DNA of 47,340 nucleotides from an uncultured Pseudomonadota bacterium (GCA_903876765.1 CAIRBH010000034.1:1-47340), one strand, 5' to 3'. Counted from the stretch's first letter, positions 33,419 through 44,537 are shown. The notes: generated by a model from the letters alone, not told the origin. Made by a program: numbers and translations.

Positions 33419-34908
33419 CACAGGCGACAATAGACTGGCATCAACGCGCCAAGCATTTAAACATTGATGGTCGTGCATTCATTAATGGCCAGCGAGTAAA
33501 TGCCATAGGCGGCGAAACTTTTATTTGCTACTCACCGATAGATAATCGGCAACTAGCCGATGTTGCAAGTTGCCAAGCGGCCGATGTGGACAGTGCGGTG
33601 CAAGCGGCGCGTGCGGCATTTAACGATAGGCGCTGGGCAGGTTTGTCGCCACGAGAGCGCAAAGAATGCATGATACGCTTTGCTGATTTGCTATTGGCCA
33701 ATAGAGAAGAATTGGCTTTGTTAGAAACCCTAGACATGGGCAAGCCGATTAGTGCCAGCCTAAGTGTTGATGTGAATTCTGCGGCGAATAGCTTACGCTG
33801 GTTTGGCGAGGCGATTGATAAAGTCTATGACGAAATTGCTCCAACAGCAGACCATACGTTGGCCATGATTACCCGTGAACCTATAGGCGTGGTAGCGGCC
33901 ATTGTGCCTTGGAATTACCCAATTTTGATGGCTTGCTGGAAGATTGCGCCAGCGCTGGCCACAGGCAATAGTATCGTGCTCAAACCTTCAGAAAAATCAC
34001 CCTTAACTGCCCTGAGATTAGCTGATTTAGCTTTGCAAGCGGGCATTCCCGCTGGGGTTTTAAATGTGCTGCCTGGCTATGGGCTTGAGGCAGGTACGCC
34101 CTTAGCCATGCACATGGATGTGGATTGTATTGCTTTTACCGGCTCAACTGCTGTGGGTAAAAAAATACAAATCATGGCTGGCCAGAGCAATCTCAAGCGC
34201 GCTTGGTGTGAGCTAGGCGGTAAGTCGCCTAATATTGTATTTGCCGATTGTAAAGATCTAGATAAAGCCGCTGCCGCTTCAGTTGCGTCTATCTTTTATA
34301 ACCAAGGTGAAAGCTGTAATGCGCCATCACGGCTATTGATTGAGCGCTCCATTAAAGATGAGTTTGTTAAAAAGTTGCTCGCACATTTGCCTAGTTATCA
34401 CCCGGCTGACCCCTTAAACGCTAATACCACCATGGGGGCGATTGTAGATTTTGGGCAAATGGACAATATACTTAAATACATTGCTACAGGCAAAACGCAA
34501 GGCGCTAAGCTGATAGCTGGCGGTGAGCGCGTACTGAGTGAAACTGGCGGTTTTTATGTCAGCCCTACGGTATTTGATGGCGTAACGAATGACATGACGA
34601 TAGCCTGTGAAGAGATTTTTGGCCCAGTACTGTCTATCATTAGCTTTGATACCGAGCAAGAAGCGATATCGATAGCCAATGACACTGAATATGGCTTGGC
34701 AGCGGCTATTTGGACACAAGACTTAAGCCGCGCTCATTTGCTTGCAAAAGCCTTGCGAGCAGGCACTGTGCATATTAATAGCTATGATGAAGACGACATT
34801 ACCGTGCCGTTTGGTGGCTTTAAGCAGTCTGGCAATGGTCGTGATAAGTCTTTGCATGCCTTAGATAAATATACCGAACTTAAAACGACTTGGATACGAC
34901 TCAGTTAA
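33415..34908 (+). CDS. puuC: gamma-glutamyl-gamma-aminobutyraldehyde dehydrogenase-like
   Basis: A 497-residue aldehyde dehydrogenase from the ATG at 33415, which overlaps the gabD stop as ATGA. The catalytic Cys lies in YNQGESCNAPSRLLIE and the Glu in WCELGGKSPNIVFADC. The opening FINGQRV...GETFICYSPIDNRQL and the C-terminal AGTVHINSYDEDDITVPFGGFKQSG match PuuC. It would oxidise gamma-glutamyl-4-aminobutanal, the PuuB product, or free 4-aminobutanal from SpuC. Confidence 0.87.
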   Translation: MTQATIDWHQRAKHLNIDGRAFINGQRVNAIGGETFICYSPIDNRQLADVASCQAADVDSAVQAARAAFNDRRWAGLSPRERKECMIRFADLLLANREELALLETLDMGKPISASLSVDVNSAANSLRWFGEAIDKVYDEIAPTADHTLAMITREPIGVVAAIVPWNYPILMACWKIAPALATGNSIVLKPSEKSPLTALRLADLALQAGIPAGVLNVLPGYGLEAGTPLAMHMDVDCIAFTGSTAVGKKIQIMAGQSNLKRAWCELGGKSPNIVFADCKDLDKAAAASVASIFYNQGESCNAPSRLLIERSIKDEFVKKLLAHLPSYHPADPLNANTTMGAIVDFGQMDNILKYIATGKTQGAKLIAGGERVLSETGGFYVSPTVFDGVTNDMTIACEEIFGPVLSIISFDTEQEAISIANDTEYGLAAAIWTQDLSRAHLLAKALRAGTVHINSYDEDDITVPFGGFKQSGNGRDKSLHALDKYTELKTTWIRLS

Positions 34909-34953
34909 GCAAATGTTTTGCAAAATTTAGCCCAGTAGACAAAGGACAATAGC

Positions 34954-36231
34954 ATGATGAGTAATCAAGATTTACATAAGCGCCGTTTAGCCGCCACCCC
35001 TAGGGGCATAGGCGTGATGGCCAATTTTTTTATAGAAAGAGCGTTAAACGCCGAAGTATGGGATGTAGAAGGTAAACGCTATATAGATTTTGCGGGTGGC
35101 ATTGCCGTGCTTAATACGGGTCATCGACATCCTAAAATGGTGGCAGCGATAGCGGCACAATTGCAGCGCTTTACCCACACTTGTTACCAAGTGCTGCCTT
35201 ATGAAAGTTATGTCAGCTTGGCCGAACGCATTAATGCCTTGACGCCAGGTAAGCACGCTAAAAAAACCTGCTTTTTTTCAAGTGGGGCAGAAGCGGTTGA
35301 AAATGCGATAAAAATCGCTAGGGCTTATACTGGCCGCCCTGGCATTATTGCGTTTTCTGGTGCTTTTCATGGTCGCACCATGATGGGCTGCGCGCTGACG
35401 GGCAAGGTTGCACCTTATAAAATTGGTTTTGGGCCTTTCCCTGCTGAAGTTTACCATGCGCCTTTTCCTGTAGATTTGCATGGCGTGAGCCTGGATGACT
35501 CAATTAAAGCTATACATACTTTGTTTAAATCCGACATAGACGCTAAGCGCGTTGCGGCAATTATTTTGGAGCCTGTGCAAGGCGAAGGCGGTTTTTATGT
35601 GACGCCGCCGGCTTTTATGCATGCTTTGCGCCAAGAGTGTGATGAGCACGGCATTTTGCTTATTTATGATGAGGTGCAAACTGGCTTTGCTCGCACTGGC
35701 AAACTGTTTGCAGCCGAGCATTATGACGTAATGCCAGACATCATTACCATGGCTAAAAGCATGGCGGGCGGCACCACCTTATCCGCAGTATGTGGCAGGG
35801 CAGAAGTCATGGATGGCCCAGCGCCGGGCGGTCTAGGCGGCACTTATGCGGGTAATCCTTTGGCGATAGCCGCCGCGCATGCCGTGATTGATATTATTGA
35901 GCAAGAGCAGTTGGTAGCGCGCGCCAATGTGTTGGGTGATCGATTAGTCGCAAGGCTCAAAAAAGCCCAGGCTCACAACCCAGCGATTAAAGACGTGCGC
36001 GGGCTGGGCTCTATGATTGCCGTAGAGTTTTTTGACCCTAAAACAGATCAGCCCTCCACAGAAATTACCAAGCAAGTGCAACAAGCGGCTTTAGAGCAAG
36101 GCTTAATATTACTCACTTGTGGGATCTATACCAATGCGCTGCGTTTCTTGTACCCATTAACCATAGAAGATGCGGTGTTTGAAGAGGCGCTGGCTATACT
36201 TGATAGCGTATTAATGAAGATAGTCTCATGA
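34954..36231 (+). CDS. gabT: 4-aminobutyrate aminotransferase
   Basis: A 425-residue class III aminotransferase. The motifs are FIERALNAEVWDVEGKRYIDFAGGIAVLNTGH at the start, FFSSGAEAVENAIKIAR for phosphate binding, LLIYDEVQTGFARTGKLFA, and the Schiff-base Lys in TMAKSMAGGTTLSAVCGR. It transfers the GABA amino group to 2-oxoglutarate, giving succinate semialdehyde for GabD. AAGGA precedes the start; an ATG follows directly at 34957 as an alternative. It overlaps the next gene by 4 bases. Confidence 0.92.
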   Translation: MMSNQDLHKRRLAATPRGIGVMANFFIERALNAEVWDVEGKRYIDFAGGIAVLNTGHRHPKMVAAIAAQLQRFTHTCYQVLPYESYVSLAERINALTPGKHAKKTCFFSSGAEAVENAIKIARAYTGRPGIIAFSGAFHGRTMMGCALTGKVAPYKIGFGPFPAEVYHAPFPVDLHGVSLDDSIKAIHTLFKSDIDAKRVAAIILEPVQGEGGFYVTPPAFMHALRQECDEHGILLIYDEVQTGFARTGKLFAAEHYDVMPDIITMAKSMAGGTTLSAVCGRAEVMDGPAPGGLGGTYAGNPLAIAAAHAVIDIIEQEQLVARANVLGDRLVARLKKAQAHNPAIKDVRGLGSMIAVEFFDPKTDQPSTEITKQVQQAALEQGLILLTCGIYTNALRFLYPLTIEDAVFEEALAILDSVLMKIVS

Positions 36232-37577
36232 ACCCTAGCTTGATAAAAGCGATTGAAAGCGCTAAAAATCAGCTTATAAGCCAAGGCGTTCATACCGTGA
36301 TTGCCCAGTTTGTTGATATTCATGGCGCGGCTAAAGGTAAATATATTCCAGTTGCTCATCTGCAAGAGGTGCTAACACATGGCGCTGGTTTTGCAGGCCC
36401 GTCAATATGGGGCACAGGCTTGCCCAGAAACGGCGCGCGGTCAGAATTTTACGGACAAGGCGATTTAACTAGCTTGCAAGCATTGCCTTGGATGCCAGGC
36501 TATGCACGCATAGTCTGTAGCGGTCTAGTCGACGGCCAGCCATTTAGTGGCTGTTCGCGTCGTGTGCTGATGCGGCAAATTGAGCGGCTTAATCAGTTGG
36601 GCTACACGCTCAATGTCGGTATAGAGCCAGAATTCTTTTTGCTCAAACAGGATGCAAATGGCAGGCCTATGGCAGAGGCCAAGGACAACTTAGATAAGCC
36701 CTCTTACGATTTAAAAGCCTTGGCAAGAGTGCGTGAAGTGCTGCACCGTATAGAATTAGGCCTCACTGCCTGTGGCTTTGATGTGTTTCAGATAGACCAT
36801 GAAGACGCCAGCGGGCAATATGAGCTCAATTATCACTACAGTGATGCGCTTACAGCGGCGGATAGGTTTATTTTATTTAAAATGGCCGCCGATTTTATCG
36901 CTGAAGAGGCGGGCTACACTTTTAGTTTGATGCCTAAACCATTTGCAGATAGACCTGGCAGTGGTTTGCATCTTCATTTGTCGCTGACTAATCAATTAGG
37001 CCTAGCGGTGATGGCTGATCCGTCAGACACGCAAGGCCTATCAAGCATCGGCAGGCATTGTTTGGCAGGTTTGCTGACACATAGCCCTGCTTTAGCGGCT
37101 TTGCATGCGCCTACAGTTAATTCTTACAAGCGCTTGGTGATAGGTAGATCGCTATCTGGTACCAGCTGGGCACCAGCACATATTGCCTGGGGGGACAACA
37201 ATCGCACTACTGTGGCACGCGTGGTAGCTGGGCGCTTAGAATTTCGTCTAACAGATGGCAGCAGCAATATATATGCGGCACTGGCCTCTACCATTGCGGC
37301 CATGCTGGATGGGCTTGAGCGCCAACTTCAGCCGCCAGCGGCTATTGATGAGGATGTGTACGACTGGCAAGCGGCAGATTTTATAGCGCGCGGCGTTAAG
37401 ACCCTGCCGCAAACCTTGGGCGAAGCGCTAAACGCACTGGCCGATGATACGCTATTGGCAAACGCTTTGGGTCAGGATTATGTGGCAGAATATTTAAGCA
37501 CTAAACAACTTGAGTGGATAGACTATTGCCGTATTGTCAGTGATTGGGAATACCAGCGCTATTTAACTTGGCCATAA
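36228..37577 (+). CDS. glutamine synthetase-family ligase, GlnT/GmaS-like
   Basis: A 449-residue GS-family protein of a different branch from the puuA-like one. The start VIAQFVDIHGAAKGKYIPV, the GAGFAG motif, the metal motif GIEPEFFLL, DHEDASGQYELNYHYSDALT, FADRPGSGLHLHLSL and NNRTTVARVVAGRLEFRLTD resemble type III GlnT and gamma-glutamylmethylamide synthetase. It is translationally coupled to gabT (ATGA). It may glutamylate an amine (polyamine, GABA or methylamine). The N-methylglutamate pathway genes that would argue for GmaS are absent here. Confidence 0.8.
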   Translation: MNPSLIKAIESAKNQLISQGVHTVIAQFVDIHGAAKGKYIPVAHLQEVLTHGAGFAGPSIWGTGLPRNGARSEFYGQGDLTSLQALPWMPGYARIVCSGLVDGQPFSGCSRRVLMRQIERLNQLGYTLNVGIEPEFFLLKQDANGRPMAEAKDNLDKPSYDLKALARVREVLHRIELGLTACGFDVFQIDHEDASGQYELNYHYSDALTAADRFILFKMAADFIAEEAGYTFSLMPKPFADRPGSGLHLHLSLTNQLGLAVMADPSDTQGLSSIGRHCLAGLLTHSPALAALHAPTVNSYKRLVIGRSLSGTSWAPAHIAWGDNNRTTVARVVAGRLEFRLTDGSSNIYAALASTIAAMLDGLERQLQPPAAIDEDVYDWQAADFIARGVKTLPQTLGEALNALADDTLLANALGQDYVAEYLSTKQLEWIDYCRIVSDWEYQRYLTWP

Positions 37578-37634
37578 TTTTTTTGGCTATCATTTTTTGG
37601 CGGTAATGGATAGATGTTGACCTGCTGTGATTGA

Positions 37635-39347
<1,713 letters not shown>

Positions 39348-39349
39348 GT

Positions 39350-39376
39350 ATGTTATATCTAGACTAGATATAACAT
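39350..39376. repeat. AT-rich perfect hairpin between convergent pgm and protease genes
   Basis: ATGTTATATCTA (39350-39361) pairs perfectly over 12 bp with TAGATATAACAT (39365-39376) around GAC. It starts 3 bases after the pgm stop and ends 10 bases before the end of the convergent protease gene. It probably helps terminate both, though it lacks a GC stem and T-tract. Confidence 0.45.
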
Positions 39377-39385
39377 GAATAGGCG

Positions 39386-39862
39386 CTAATCTTCAATTTG
39401 TTTAATCGTCATTTCGCCGTTAAATAGCCTAACGTCCATACGCCCCAAAAATGACATGCCCAGCAGTACGTCGCCATCTAGGCCAGGGGCGATCATGGCG
39501 GCGACATTATGCGCGCTGACGCCGCCAATTTGCACCGATGCTAACCTCACCATATAGCCAATGCTGTCGCCATTTGCGGTGTTGGTGCGTATGGCTTCTA
39601 TACTTTTTAGATTAAGCTTATCCGCAACATTTTGTGAAATAGCCACGCCTGTTGCGCCAGTATCAACTAACACAGCCACTTTTTGACCATTAATCAGCGC
39701 CTCACTGCGATAATGACCGTCTAAGCCACGTTTTAATACCACAGTTCGGCCCCCGCCTAAGCGGTTAATTTTATTGGGGTTTTGAATATTGTCGATTAAG
39801 TACAAAATGACGCCAGCCAAGGCTAGCCATACTAGGCCTATGATTAGGGTATTTTTAGACAT
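39386..39862 (-). CDS. membrane-anchored retropepsin-like aspartic protease
   Basis: A 158-residue protein. One N-terminal TM helix (about residues 5-23) precedes a single retroviral-type aspartic protease domain. The catalytic motif is VAVLVDTGATGVAISQNVADKL near residues 63-84, with the flap region after it and LLGMSFLGRMDV as the hydrophobic-hydrophobic-Gly motif. It belongs to the TIGR02281-type clan AA family. The active site needs a dimer. Substrates are unknown. Confidence 0.88.
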   Translation of the reverse strand: MSKNTLIIGLVWLALAGVILYLIDNIQNPNKINRLGGGRTVVLKRGLDGHYRSEALINGQKVAVLVDTGATGVAISQNVADKLNLKSIEAIRTNTANGDSIGYMVRLASVQIGGVSAHNVAAMIAPGLDGDVLLGMSFLGRMDVRLFNGEMTIKQIED

Positions 39863-39892
39863 GCTGAACTCAGGGCATTCTCAATAGTCAGA

Positions 39893-40087
39893 CTAGTCGC
39901 TTTCGTCTATCCAAGCTAGTTGTATGGCTTCTAATATTCTCTCGCCGCATTTTTCGGGAGCATCATTAAAGCCATCGAGCGCCATGACCCAGTCCATTAA
40001 GTCGGTAAAACGTATGGTGCGAGGGTCAATATCGGGGTGCTTGTCGTAGAGTGATTGTGCAATAGTTTGGCTATCGGTCCATTTCAT
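39893..40087 (-). CDS. iscX: Fe-S assembly protein IscX
   Basis: A 64-residue acidic protein with the full IscX pattern: MKWTDSQTIAQSLYDKHPDIDP, TIRFTDLMDWVMALDGFNDAP and ILEAIQLAWIDES. It binds the cysteine desulfurase IscS and tunes Fe-S cluster synthesis. The ATG at 40087 is chosen because an AGGA lies 9 bases before it, while it directly abuts an upstream ATG at 40096. Here it is away from any isc operon. Confidence 0.92.
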   Translation of the reverse strand: MKWTDSQTIAQSLYDKHPDIDPRTIRFTDLMDWVMALDGFNDAPEKCGERILEAIQLAWIDESD

Positions 40088-40228
40088 ATGAGTCATTCCT
40101 GAAGGGTGTCAATGGCTTTCATTATAGCGCGGCAGAAAGCGGCTGCTAAATTTTTTGGCTTTAATCTTAAGGGCTGGCCGTGTTAAAATGCGCCATTCAA
40201 TTATTCATGCATTTGGAAACTCAATCAT

Positions 40229-41485
40229 ATGTCGAAAGCACCATTTAACTACGCTAACACTTTAAACCAAGTTGATCCTTTGTTATGGGTCATGATGGAG
40301 CATGAAGTGGTGCGCCAGCACGAGCACATCGAACTTATCGCTTCTGAAAACTACACTAGCCCAGCGGTGATGCAAGCGCAAGGCTCACAGCTGACGAATA
40401 AATATGCTGAAGGCTATCCTGCTAAACGCTTCTATGGTGGCTGTGAATATGTAGACCAAATTGAGCAATTGGCAATAGATAGGTTGAAGGCGCTATACGG
40501 TGCAGAGTATGCCAATGTGCAGCCACATTCTGGTTCTCAGGCTAATCAAGCAGTTTATTTCAGCATTTTAAAGCCAGGCGATACCATTATGGGTATGAAC
40601 TTGGGCCATGGCGGGCATTTAACGCATGGTTCACCAGCCAATTTGTCGGGCAAGTTGTTTAATATCGTGCCTTATGGTTTAAATGATCAAGAAGAAATTG
40701 ATTACGATGAAATGGAGCGCATTGCTATTGAATGCCAGCCTAAGCTACTGATAGGCGGCGCTTCAGCTTATGCGCTACGTTTTGATTGGGCGCGTATGGC
40801 AGAAATCGCCAAAAAAGTAGGTGCGTATTTTATGGTAGATATGGCGCATTATTCTGGCTTAATTGCTGCTGGCGTTTACCCAAACCCTGTGCCACATGCC
40901 GATTTTGTGACTTCGACTACGCATAAAACTCTACGCGGCCCCCGTGGTGGCATTATTTTGGCCAAAGCGCAATTTGAAAAATCGCTCAACTCTAGTGTTT
41001 TTCCTGCTTTGCAAGGCGGGCCACTCATGCATGTGATTGCCGCAAAAGCCACCGCATTTTTAGAAGCCGCACAACCAGAATTTAAAAGCTATCAAGCGCA
41101 AGTCATTAAAAACGCTCAAACGATGGCGCAGACGCTGGCTGAGCGAGGTTTGCGCATTATTTCAGGCCGCACAGAATCGCACATGTTTTTAGTGGATTTA
41201 CGACCCAAAGGTTTAACCGGTAAGGCGGCAGATGCGGCGCTGGGTTTAGCGCACATTACCGTCAACAAAAACTCCATCCCAAATGATCCAGAAAGCCCGT
41301 TTGTCACCTCAGGAATACGTATTGGTGCGCCAGCCATTACCACGCGTGGGTTTAAAGAAGATGAAGCTAAACAGGTGGCGCATTTGATTGCAGATGTGCT
41401 CGATAACCCAGCAGATGAGGCGGTGATTGCGGCGACTAAAGCTAAAGTACATGCGCTAACGGCAGGTTTTCCTGTTTACCAATAG
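40229..41485 (+). CDS. glyA: serine hydroxymethyltransferase
   Basis: A 418-residue PLP enzyme converting serine and tetrahydrofolate to glycine and methylene-tetrahydrofolate, central to one-carbon metabolism. [21 protein letters not shown] at the start, [37 protein letters not shown], and the Schiff-base Lys in [17 protein letters not shown] are present. nrdR follows 14 bases downstream, a common glyA-nrdR pairing. Confidence 0.97.
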   Translation: MSKAPFNYANTLNQVDPLLWVMMEHEVVRQHEHIELIASENYTSPAVMQAQGSQLTNKYAEGYPAKRFYGGCEYVDQIEQLAIDRLKALYGAEYANVQPHSGSQANQAVYFSILKPGDTIMGMNLGHGGHLTHGSPANLSGKLFNIVPYGLNDQEEIDYDEMERIAIECQPKLLIGGASAYALRFDWARMAEIAKKVGAYFMVDMAHYSGLIAAGVYPNPVPHADFVTSTTHKTLRGPRGGIILAKAQFEKSLNSSVFPALQGGPLMHVIAAKATAFLEAAQPEFKSYQAQVIKNAQTMAQTLAERGLRIISGRTESHMFLVDLRPKGLTGKAADAALGLAHITVNKNSIPNDPESPFVTSGIRIGAPAITTRGFKEDEAKQVAHLIADVLDNPADEAVIAATKAKVHALTAGFPVYQ

Positions 41486-41499
41486 GTTAATCGCGAATA

Positions 41500-41943
41500 A
41501 TGAAGTGCCCTTTTTGTGGTGATGCAGATACGCAAGTCATTGATTCTAGGGTGAATGAAGAGGGTAATTCTATTCGCCGTCGCCGTAAATGTGGCGCTTG
41601 CGATAAACGTTTCACCACTTATGAAACTGCTGAGCTGCACATGCCGCAAGTGGTGAAAACCAATGGCACGCGCGAAGAATTTAACCGAGAAAAATTACGT
41701 TTATCTTTTTCGCGCGCTTTGCATAAGCGGCCTGTGCCCACTGAATATGTGGATAGAGCCTTAGATCGTATTTCACAAAAGTTGCTTAGTTTGGGCGAGC
41801 GTGAGATTCCTGCACGAGTATTGGGTGAAAGTGTGATGCATGAGCTCAAGCTGATGGATAAAGTTGCCTATATACGCTTTGCTTCGGTGTATCGTAGTTT
41901 TTCCGATGTAGATGATTTTAATGAGGTTATTCGCGATTTGTAA
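41500..41943 (+). CDS. nrdR: transcriptional repressor NrdR
   Basis: A 147-residue ribonucleotide reductase repressor. The Zn ribbon is [17 protein letters not shown] with [12 protein letters not shown], preceded by RRRRKC. The ATP-cone follows ([24 protein letters not shown]). Family length is normal. It lies between glyA and the ribD group as in many proteobacteria. Confidence 0.96.
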   Translation: MKCPFCGDADTQVIDSRVNEEGNSIRRRRKCGACDKRFTTYETAELHMPQVVKTNGTREEFNREKLRLSFSRALHKRPVPTEYVDRALDRISQKLLSLGEREIPARVLGESVMHELKLMDKVAYIRFASVYRSFSDVDDFNEVIRDL

Positions 41944-41968
41944 TGATTTTTATCAAGAGGTTATAACG

Positions 41969-42028
41969 ATGAGTAAGCTAATGTGTTGTCTATCGCAGTG
42001 TTTAGGAGTGGCCAATGAAATTTATTAA
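41969..42028 (+). CDS. possible 19-residue leader peptide
   Basis: ATG at 41969 opens a 19-codon frame (MSKLMCCLSQCLGVANEIY) that ends 14 bases inside the next gene. An AAGAGG lies 9 bases upstream. It could couple translation of the small membrane protein to nrdR, or be chance. It has three Cys and no recognisable family. Confidence 0.25.
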   Translation: MSKLMCCLSQCLGVANEIY

Positions 42029-42392
42029 CTGGGCAACCATCGCCTTTAGCGCTTTTACTGTGGTGCTGACCATAGTCTTTTTTGCTTGGTGGGCCATGAA
42101 AGACAGCCTAGTATTTGGCAGTGAAAAATTTGATCAAGTAAAATGGATGCAAGCTGAGGCTAATCTAGAACAAGAATGTAAGCGTGGCGATATGGCCTAT
42201 GATTTACAGCAGCATATCTTAAGCAAAGGCACGCCTAAATCAGCAATAGGCATATTGCTTGGTCGCCCTAGCTATGAAGATGGCAACAGTGTGGAATATG
42301 ACTTAGGCAAGTGTATGCACGTCTATCACGGCTTACTTATTTTCTTTGATGAAAATAACAATTTAATTAATAGTCGTATTTCATCGCACTAG
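42015..42392 (+). CDS. small membrane-anchored protein, unknown
   Basis: A 125-residue protein with one N-terminal TM helix (about residues 7-28, IAFSAFTVVLTIVFFAWWAM) and a soluble tail. LSKGTPKSAIGILLGRPSYED and VEYDLGKCMHVYHGLLIFFDENN look like an envelope-side BamE/OmlA-like small fold, though this is only a resemblance. AGGAG lies 6 bases before the ATG. It is co-directional with nrdR and ribD. No family is firmly recognised. Confidence 0.65.
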   Translation: MKFINWATIAFSAFTVVLTIVFFAWWAMKDSLVFGSEKFDQVKWMQAEANLEQECKRGDMAYDLQQHILSKGTPKSAIGILLGRPSYEDGNSVEYDLGKCMHVYHGLLIFFDENNNLINSRISSH

Positions 42393-42425
42393 TCCGCTAC
42401 TCAGGCTATTTAACCACACAAGCTT

Positions 42426-43553
42426 ATGGTATTTTCAGCCGCAGACCATAGCTATATGACACTTGCTCTGCAAATTGCAGAACAGGGCCTCTACAGCACC
42501 CAGCCTAACCCTAGAGTGGGTTGCGTCATTGTAAAAAATGAGCAAATCATCGGCCAAGGCGCACACATTACAGCGGGGGCAGCTCATGCCGAAGTGCTGG
42601 CTTTAAGCCAAGCTGGTGCATTAGCTAAAGGCGCTGATGTGTATGTGACTTTAGAGCCATGCAACCATTTTGGGCGCACCCCGCCATGTGTAGACGCCTT
42701 GATTAATGCGCAGGTGAAGCGCGTTATTGTGGCGGTGCAAGACCCTAATCCCTTGGTAGCAGGTCAAGGGCTAAAACGCCTGCAAGCGCAAGGCATTTTA
42801 GTGCAAGTTGGCCTAATGGAAAAACAAGCCGTGGCATTAAATCTAGGCTTTATCTCGCGCATGACGCGGCAATTGCCTTACCTTCGCTGCAAAGTGGCGG
42901 CCAGCCTAGATGGCGGCACAGCGCTTAAAAATGGCAAAAGTCAGTGGATTACCGCCGCAGCAGCAAGACTAGACGTGCAACATTGGCGAGCCCAGTCCTG
43001 CGCGATTATTACTGGCATAGGCACCGTGCTGAACGACAACCCCAACATGACGGTACGTTGGCATGAGCTAGCCTTAAACCACGCTACTAGGCAGCCCTTA
43101 AGGGTGATTGTTGATAGTCAATTACAAACGCCAGCAGATTGCAACATGCTAGATGGCGCATCGCTTAAAAACAGCCCAGTTCTGATTGCTTATGCTAGTG
43201 ATGTTAGCCAAAAATCTGACAAGCTAAGCGCTGCCGGTGCAGAGCTGCTGCAATTGCCCGACACGCAAGGCCGCGTTGATTTACACGCCTTATTGACACA
43301 TTTAGCGCAACACGGCATTAATGAGGTGTTGCTAGAGGCGGGTGCAGGCTTAAATGGTGGATTTTTGCAAGCCAATTTGATTGATGAGTTTATTTTTTAT
43401 TACGCCCCTAAGCTGATGGGGGGCGATGCAAAGGCGATGTTTGCGATTGCCGAATTAAGCGCCATGCAGCAAGTGGTGGATTTGCAAATATTAGATGTCA
43501 GACAAGTAGGGGCTGACATGCGGTTGCGTGCTATCCCCATTAGGCCTCAGTAA
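42426..43553 (+). CDS. ribD: bifunctional riboflavin biosynthesis deaminase/reductase
   Basis: A 375-residue protein. The N-terminal deaminase domain holds the Zn ligands in HAEVLAL and PCNHFGRTPPC. The C-terminal reductase starts near LPYLRCKVAASLDGGTAL and ends with EVLLEAGAGLNGGFLQANLIDEF. It performs two consecutive steps from the GTP-derived pyrimidine to the ribityl precursor of riboflavin. Length is normal. The tatD gene follows after 17 bases. Confidence 0.95.
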   Translation: MVFSAADHSYMTLALQIAEQGLYSTQPNPRVGCVIVKNEQIIGQGAHITAGAAHAEVLALSQAGALAKGADVYVTLEPCNHFGRTPPCVDALINAQVKRVIVAVQDPNPLVAGQGLKRLQAQGILVQVGLMEKQAVALNLGFISRMTRQLPYLRCKVAASLDGGTALKNGKSQWITAAAARLDVQHWRAQSCAIITGIGTVLNDNPNMTVRWHELALNHATRQPLRVIVDSQLQTPADCNMLDGASLKNSPVLIAYASDVSQKSDKLSAAGAELLQLPDTQGRVDLHALLTHLAQHGINEVLLEAGAGLNGGFLQANLIDEFIFYYAPKLMGGDAKAMFAIAELSAMQQVVDLQILDVRQVGADMRLRAIPIRPQ

Positions 43554-43570
43554 TTTTATTGGGTCGGCAA

Positions 43571-44383
43571 ATGCTTATAGATACCCATTGTCATCTTGAT
43601 GCAGCGGAGTTTGACCAAGATAGAGCGCTTGTTATATCGCAAGCCTTAGAGCAGGGGCTGTCAAAAATCGTCATACCCGCTGTAGCGCGTCAAAATTTTG
43701 ATACCGTCATTACGCTATGTAATCAGCATAAAAGTTGCGCCTACGCGCTTGGCATACATCCTATGTATGTTGATTTAGCCTCGCAGGATGACATCGCAAC
43801 CTTAAAAACTTACGTGCAAGAAAATAGCCCTGTCGCCATCGGTGAAATTGGCCTAGATTATTTTGTGGCGAATTCTAAAACGCAGCCTGACCATATCGCA
43901 CGGCAAATTTATTTTTTTACTGAACAGCTTAAAATTGCCCAGCACTGCCAATTGCCCGTCATACTGCACATACGTCATGCCGTGGATGATGTTTTAAAGT
44001 ATTTGCGACGTTATCAGCTCACTGGCGGTATTGCTCATGCTTTTAATGGCAGTTTTCAGCAGGCGCAGCAGTTTATAGATTTGGGCTTTAAGCTAGGGTT
44101 TGGTGGCGCCATGACCTATAGTCGGGCTCTAAAAATACGTGAGTTAGCCAGAAAATTGCCCCTAGAAGCGATCGTGCTAGAGACAGACGCACCTGATATT
44201 CCACCGCACTGGGTAGGCGTAGCAGGCAGAAATTCGCCATTAGAACTCAACAAAATTGCACAAGTTTTAGCGGATTTAAGGCAAGTAAATGTATCGCAAG
44301 TGATTGATATTACTAGTAGCAATGCTCTAGAAGTGATACCAAAACTGACGGACTTATGCACATCACCTCATGTACTACATTAA
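43571..44383 (+). CDS. TatD-family metal-dependent hydrolase/DNase
   Basis: A 270-residue TIM-barrel hydrolase. The metal motif is DTHCHLDAAEFDQD at the start, followed by GEIGLDYFVAN, the VILHIRHAVDDVL His motif and the C-terminal LETDAPDIPPHW. TatD-family members act as 3'-5' DNases or RNA-trimming enzymes. The ATG at 43571 is used; an in-frame TTG at 43559 is possible. It follows ribD closely and is likely co-transcribed. Confidence 0.9.
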   Translation: MLIDTHCHLDAAEFDQDRALVISQALEQGLSKIVIPAVARQNFDTVITLCNQHKSCAYALGIHPMYVDLASQDDIATLKTYVQENSPVAIGEIGLDYFVANSKTQPDHIARQIYFFTEQLKIAQHCQLPVILHIRHAVDDVLKYLRRYQLTGGIAHAFNGSFQQAQQFIDLGFKLGFGGAMTYSRALKIRELARKLPLEAIVLETDAPDIPPHWVGVAGRNSPLELNKIAQVLADLRQVNVSQVIDITSSNALEVIPKLTDLCTSPHVLH

Positions 44384-44516
44384 GTTTGGTCAAAAACCTA
44401 TAACAATCAACGGTTAATTTATAACTCATTGATTAATAAGGGTAAAATATTAGGTTAAAAAATGAGCGATTTAAAAAAAGCCTTATAAATTGAGATGTTA
44501 CATTTTGATGGCACAG

Positions 44517-44537
44517 TTATTCACAAAGTTATCCACA
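44517..44537 (+). other. two tandem DnaA boxes in an AT-rich spacer
   Basis: TTATTCACA (44517-44525) and TTATCCACA (44529-44537, exact consensus) are in direct repeat 12 bases apart. A partial reverse match TGTGGAGAG follows at 44543-44551. They lie in the 265-base gene-free stretch 44384-44648, which is very AT-rich on both sides. It may be a DnaA-binding control or titration site upstream of mtnA. There is no dnaA, dnaN or gidA nearby to argue for oriC. Confidence 0.55.

Noticed and set aside
36228-37577. Firm call as gamma-glutamylmethylamide synthetase of methylamine oxidation
   Set aside because: The sequence resembles GmaS/GlnT, but mgsABC and mgdABCD are absent nearby and the gene is coupled to gabT, so only the family is called.
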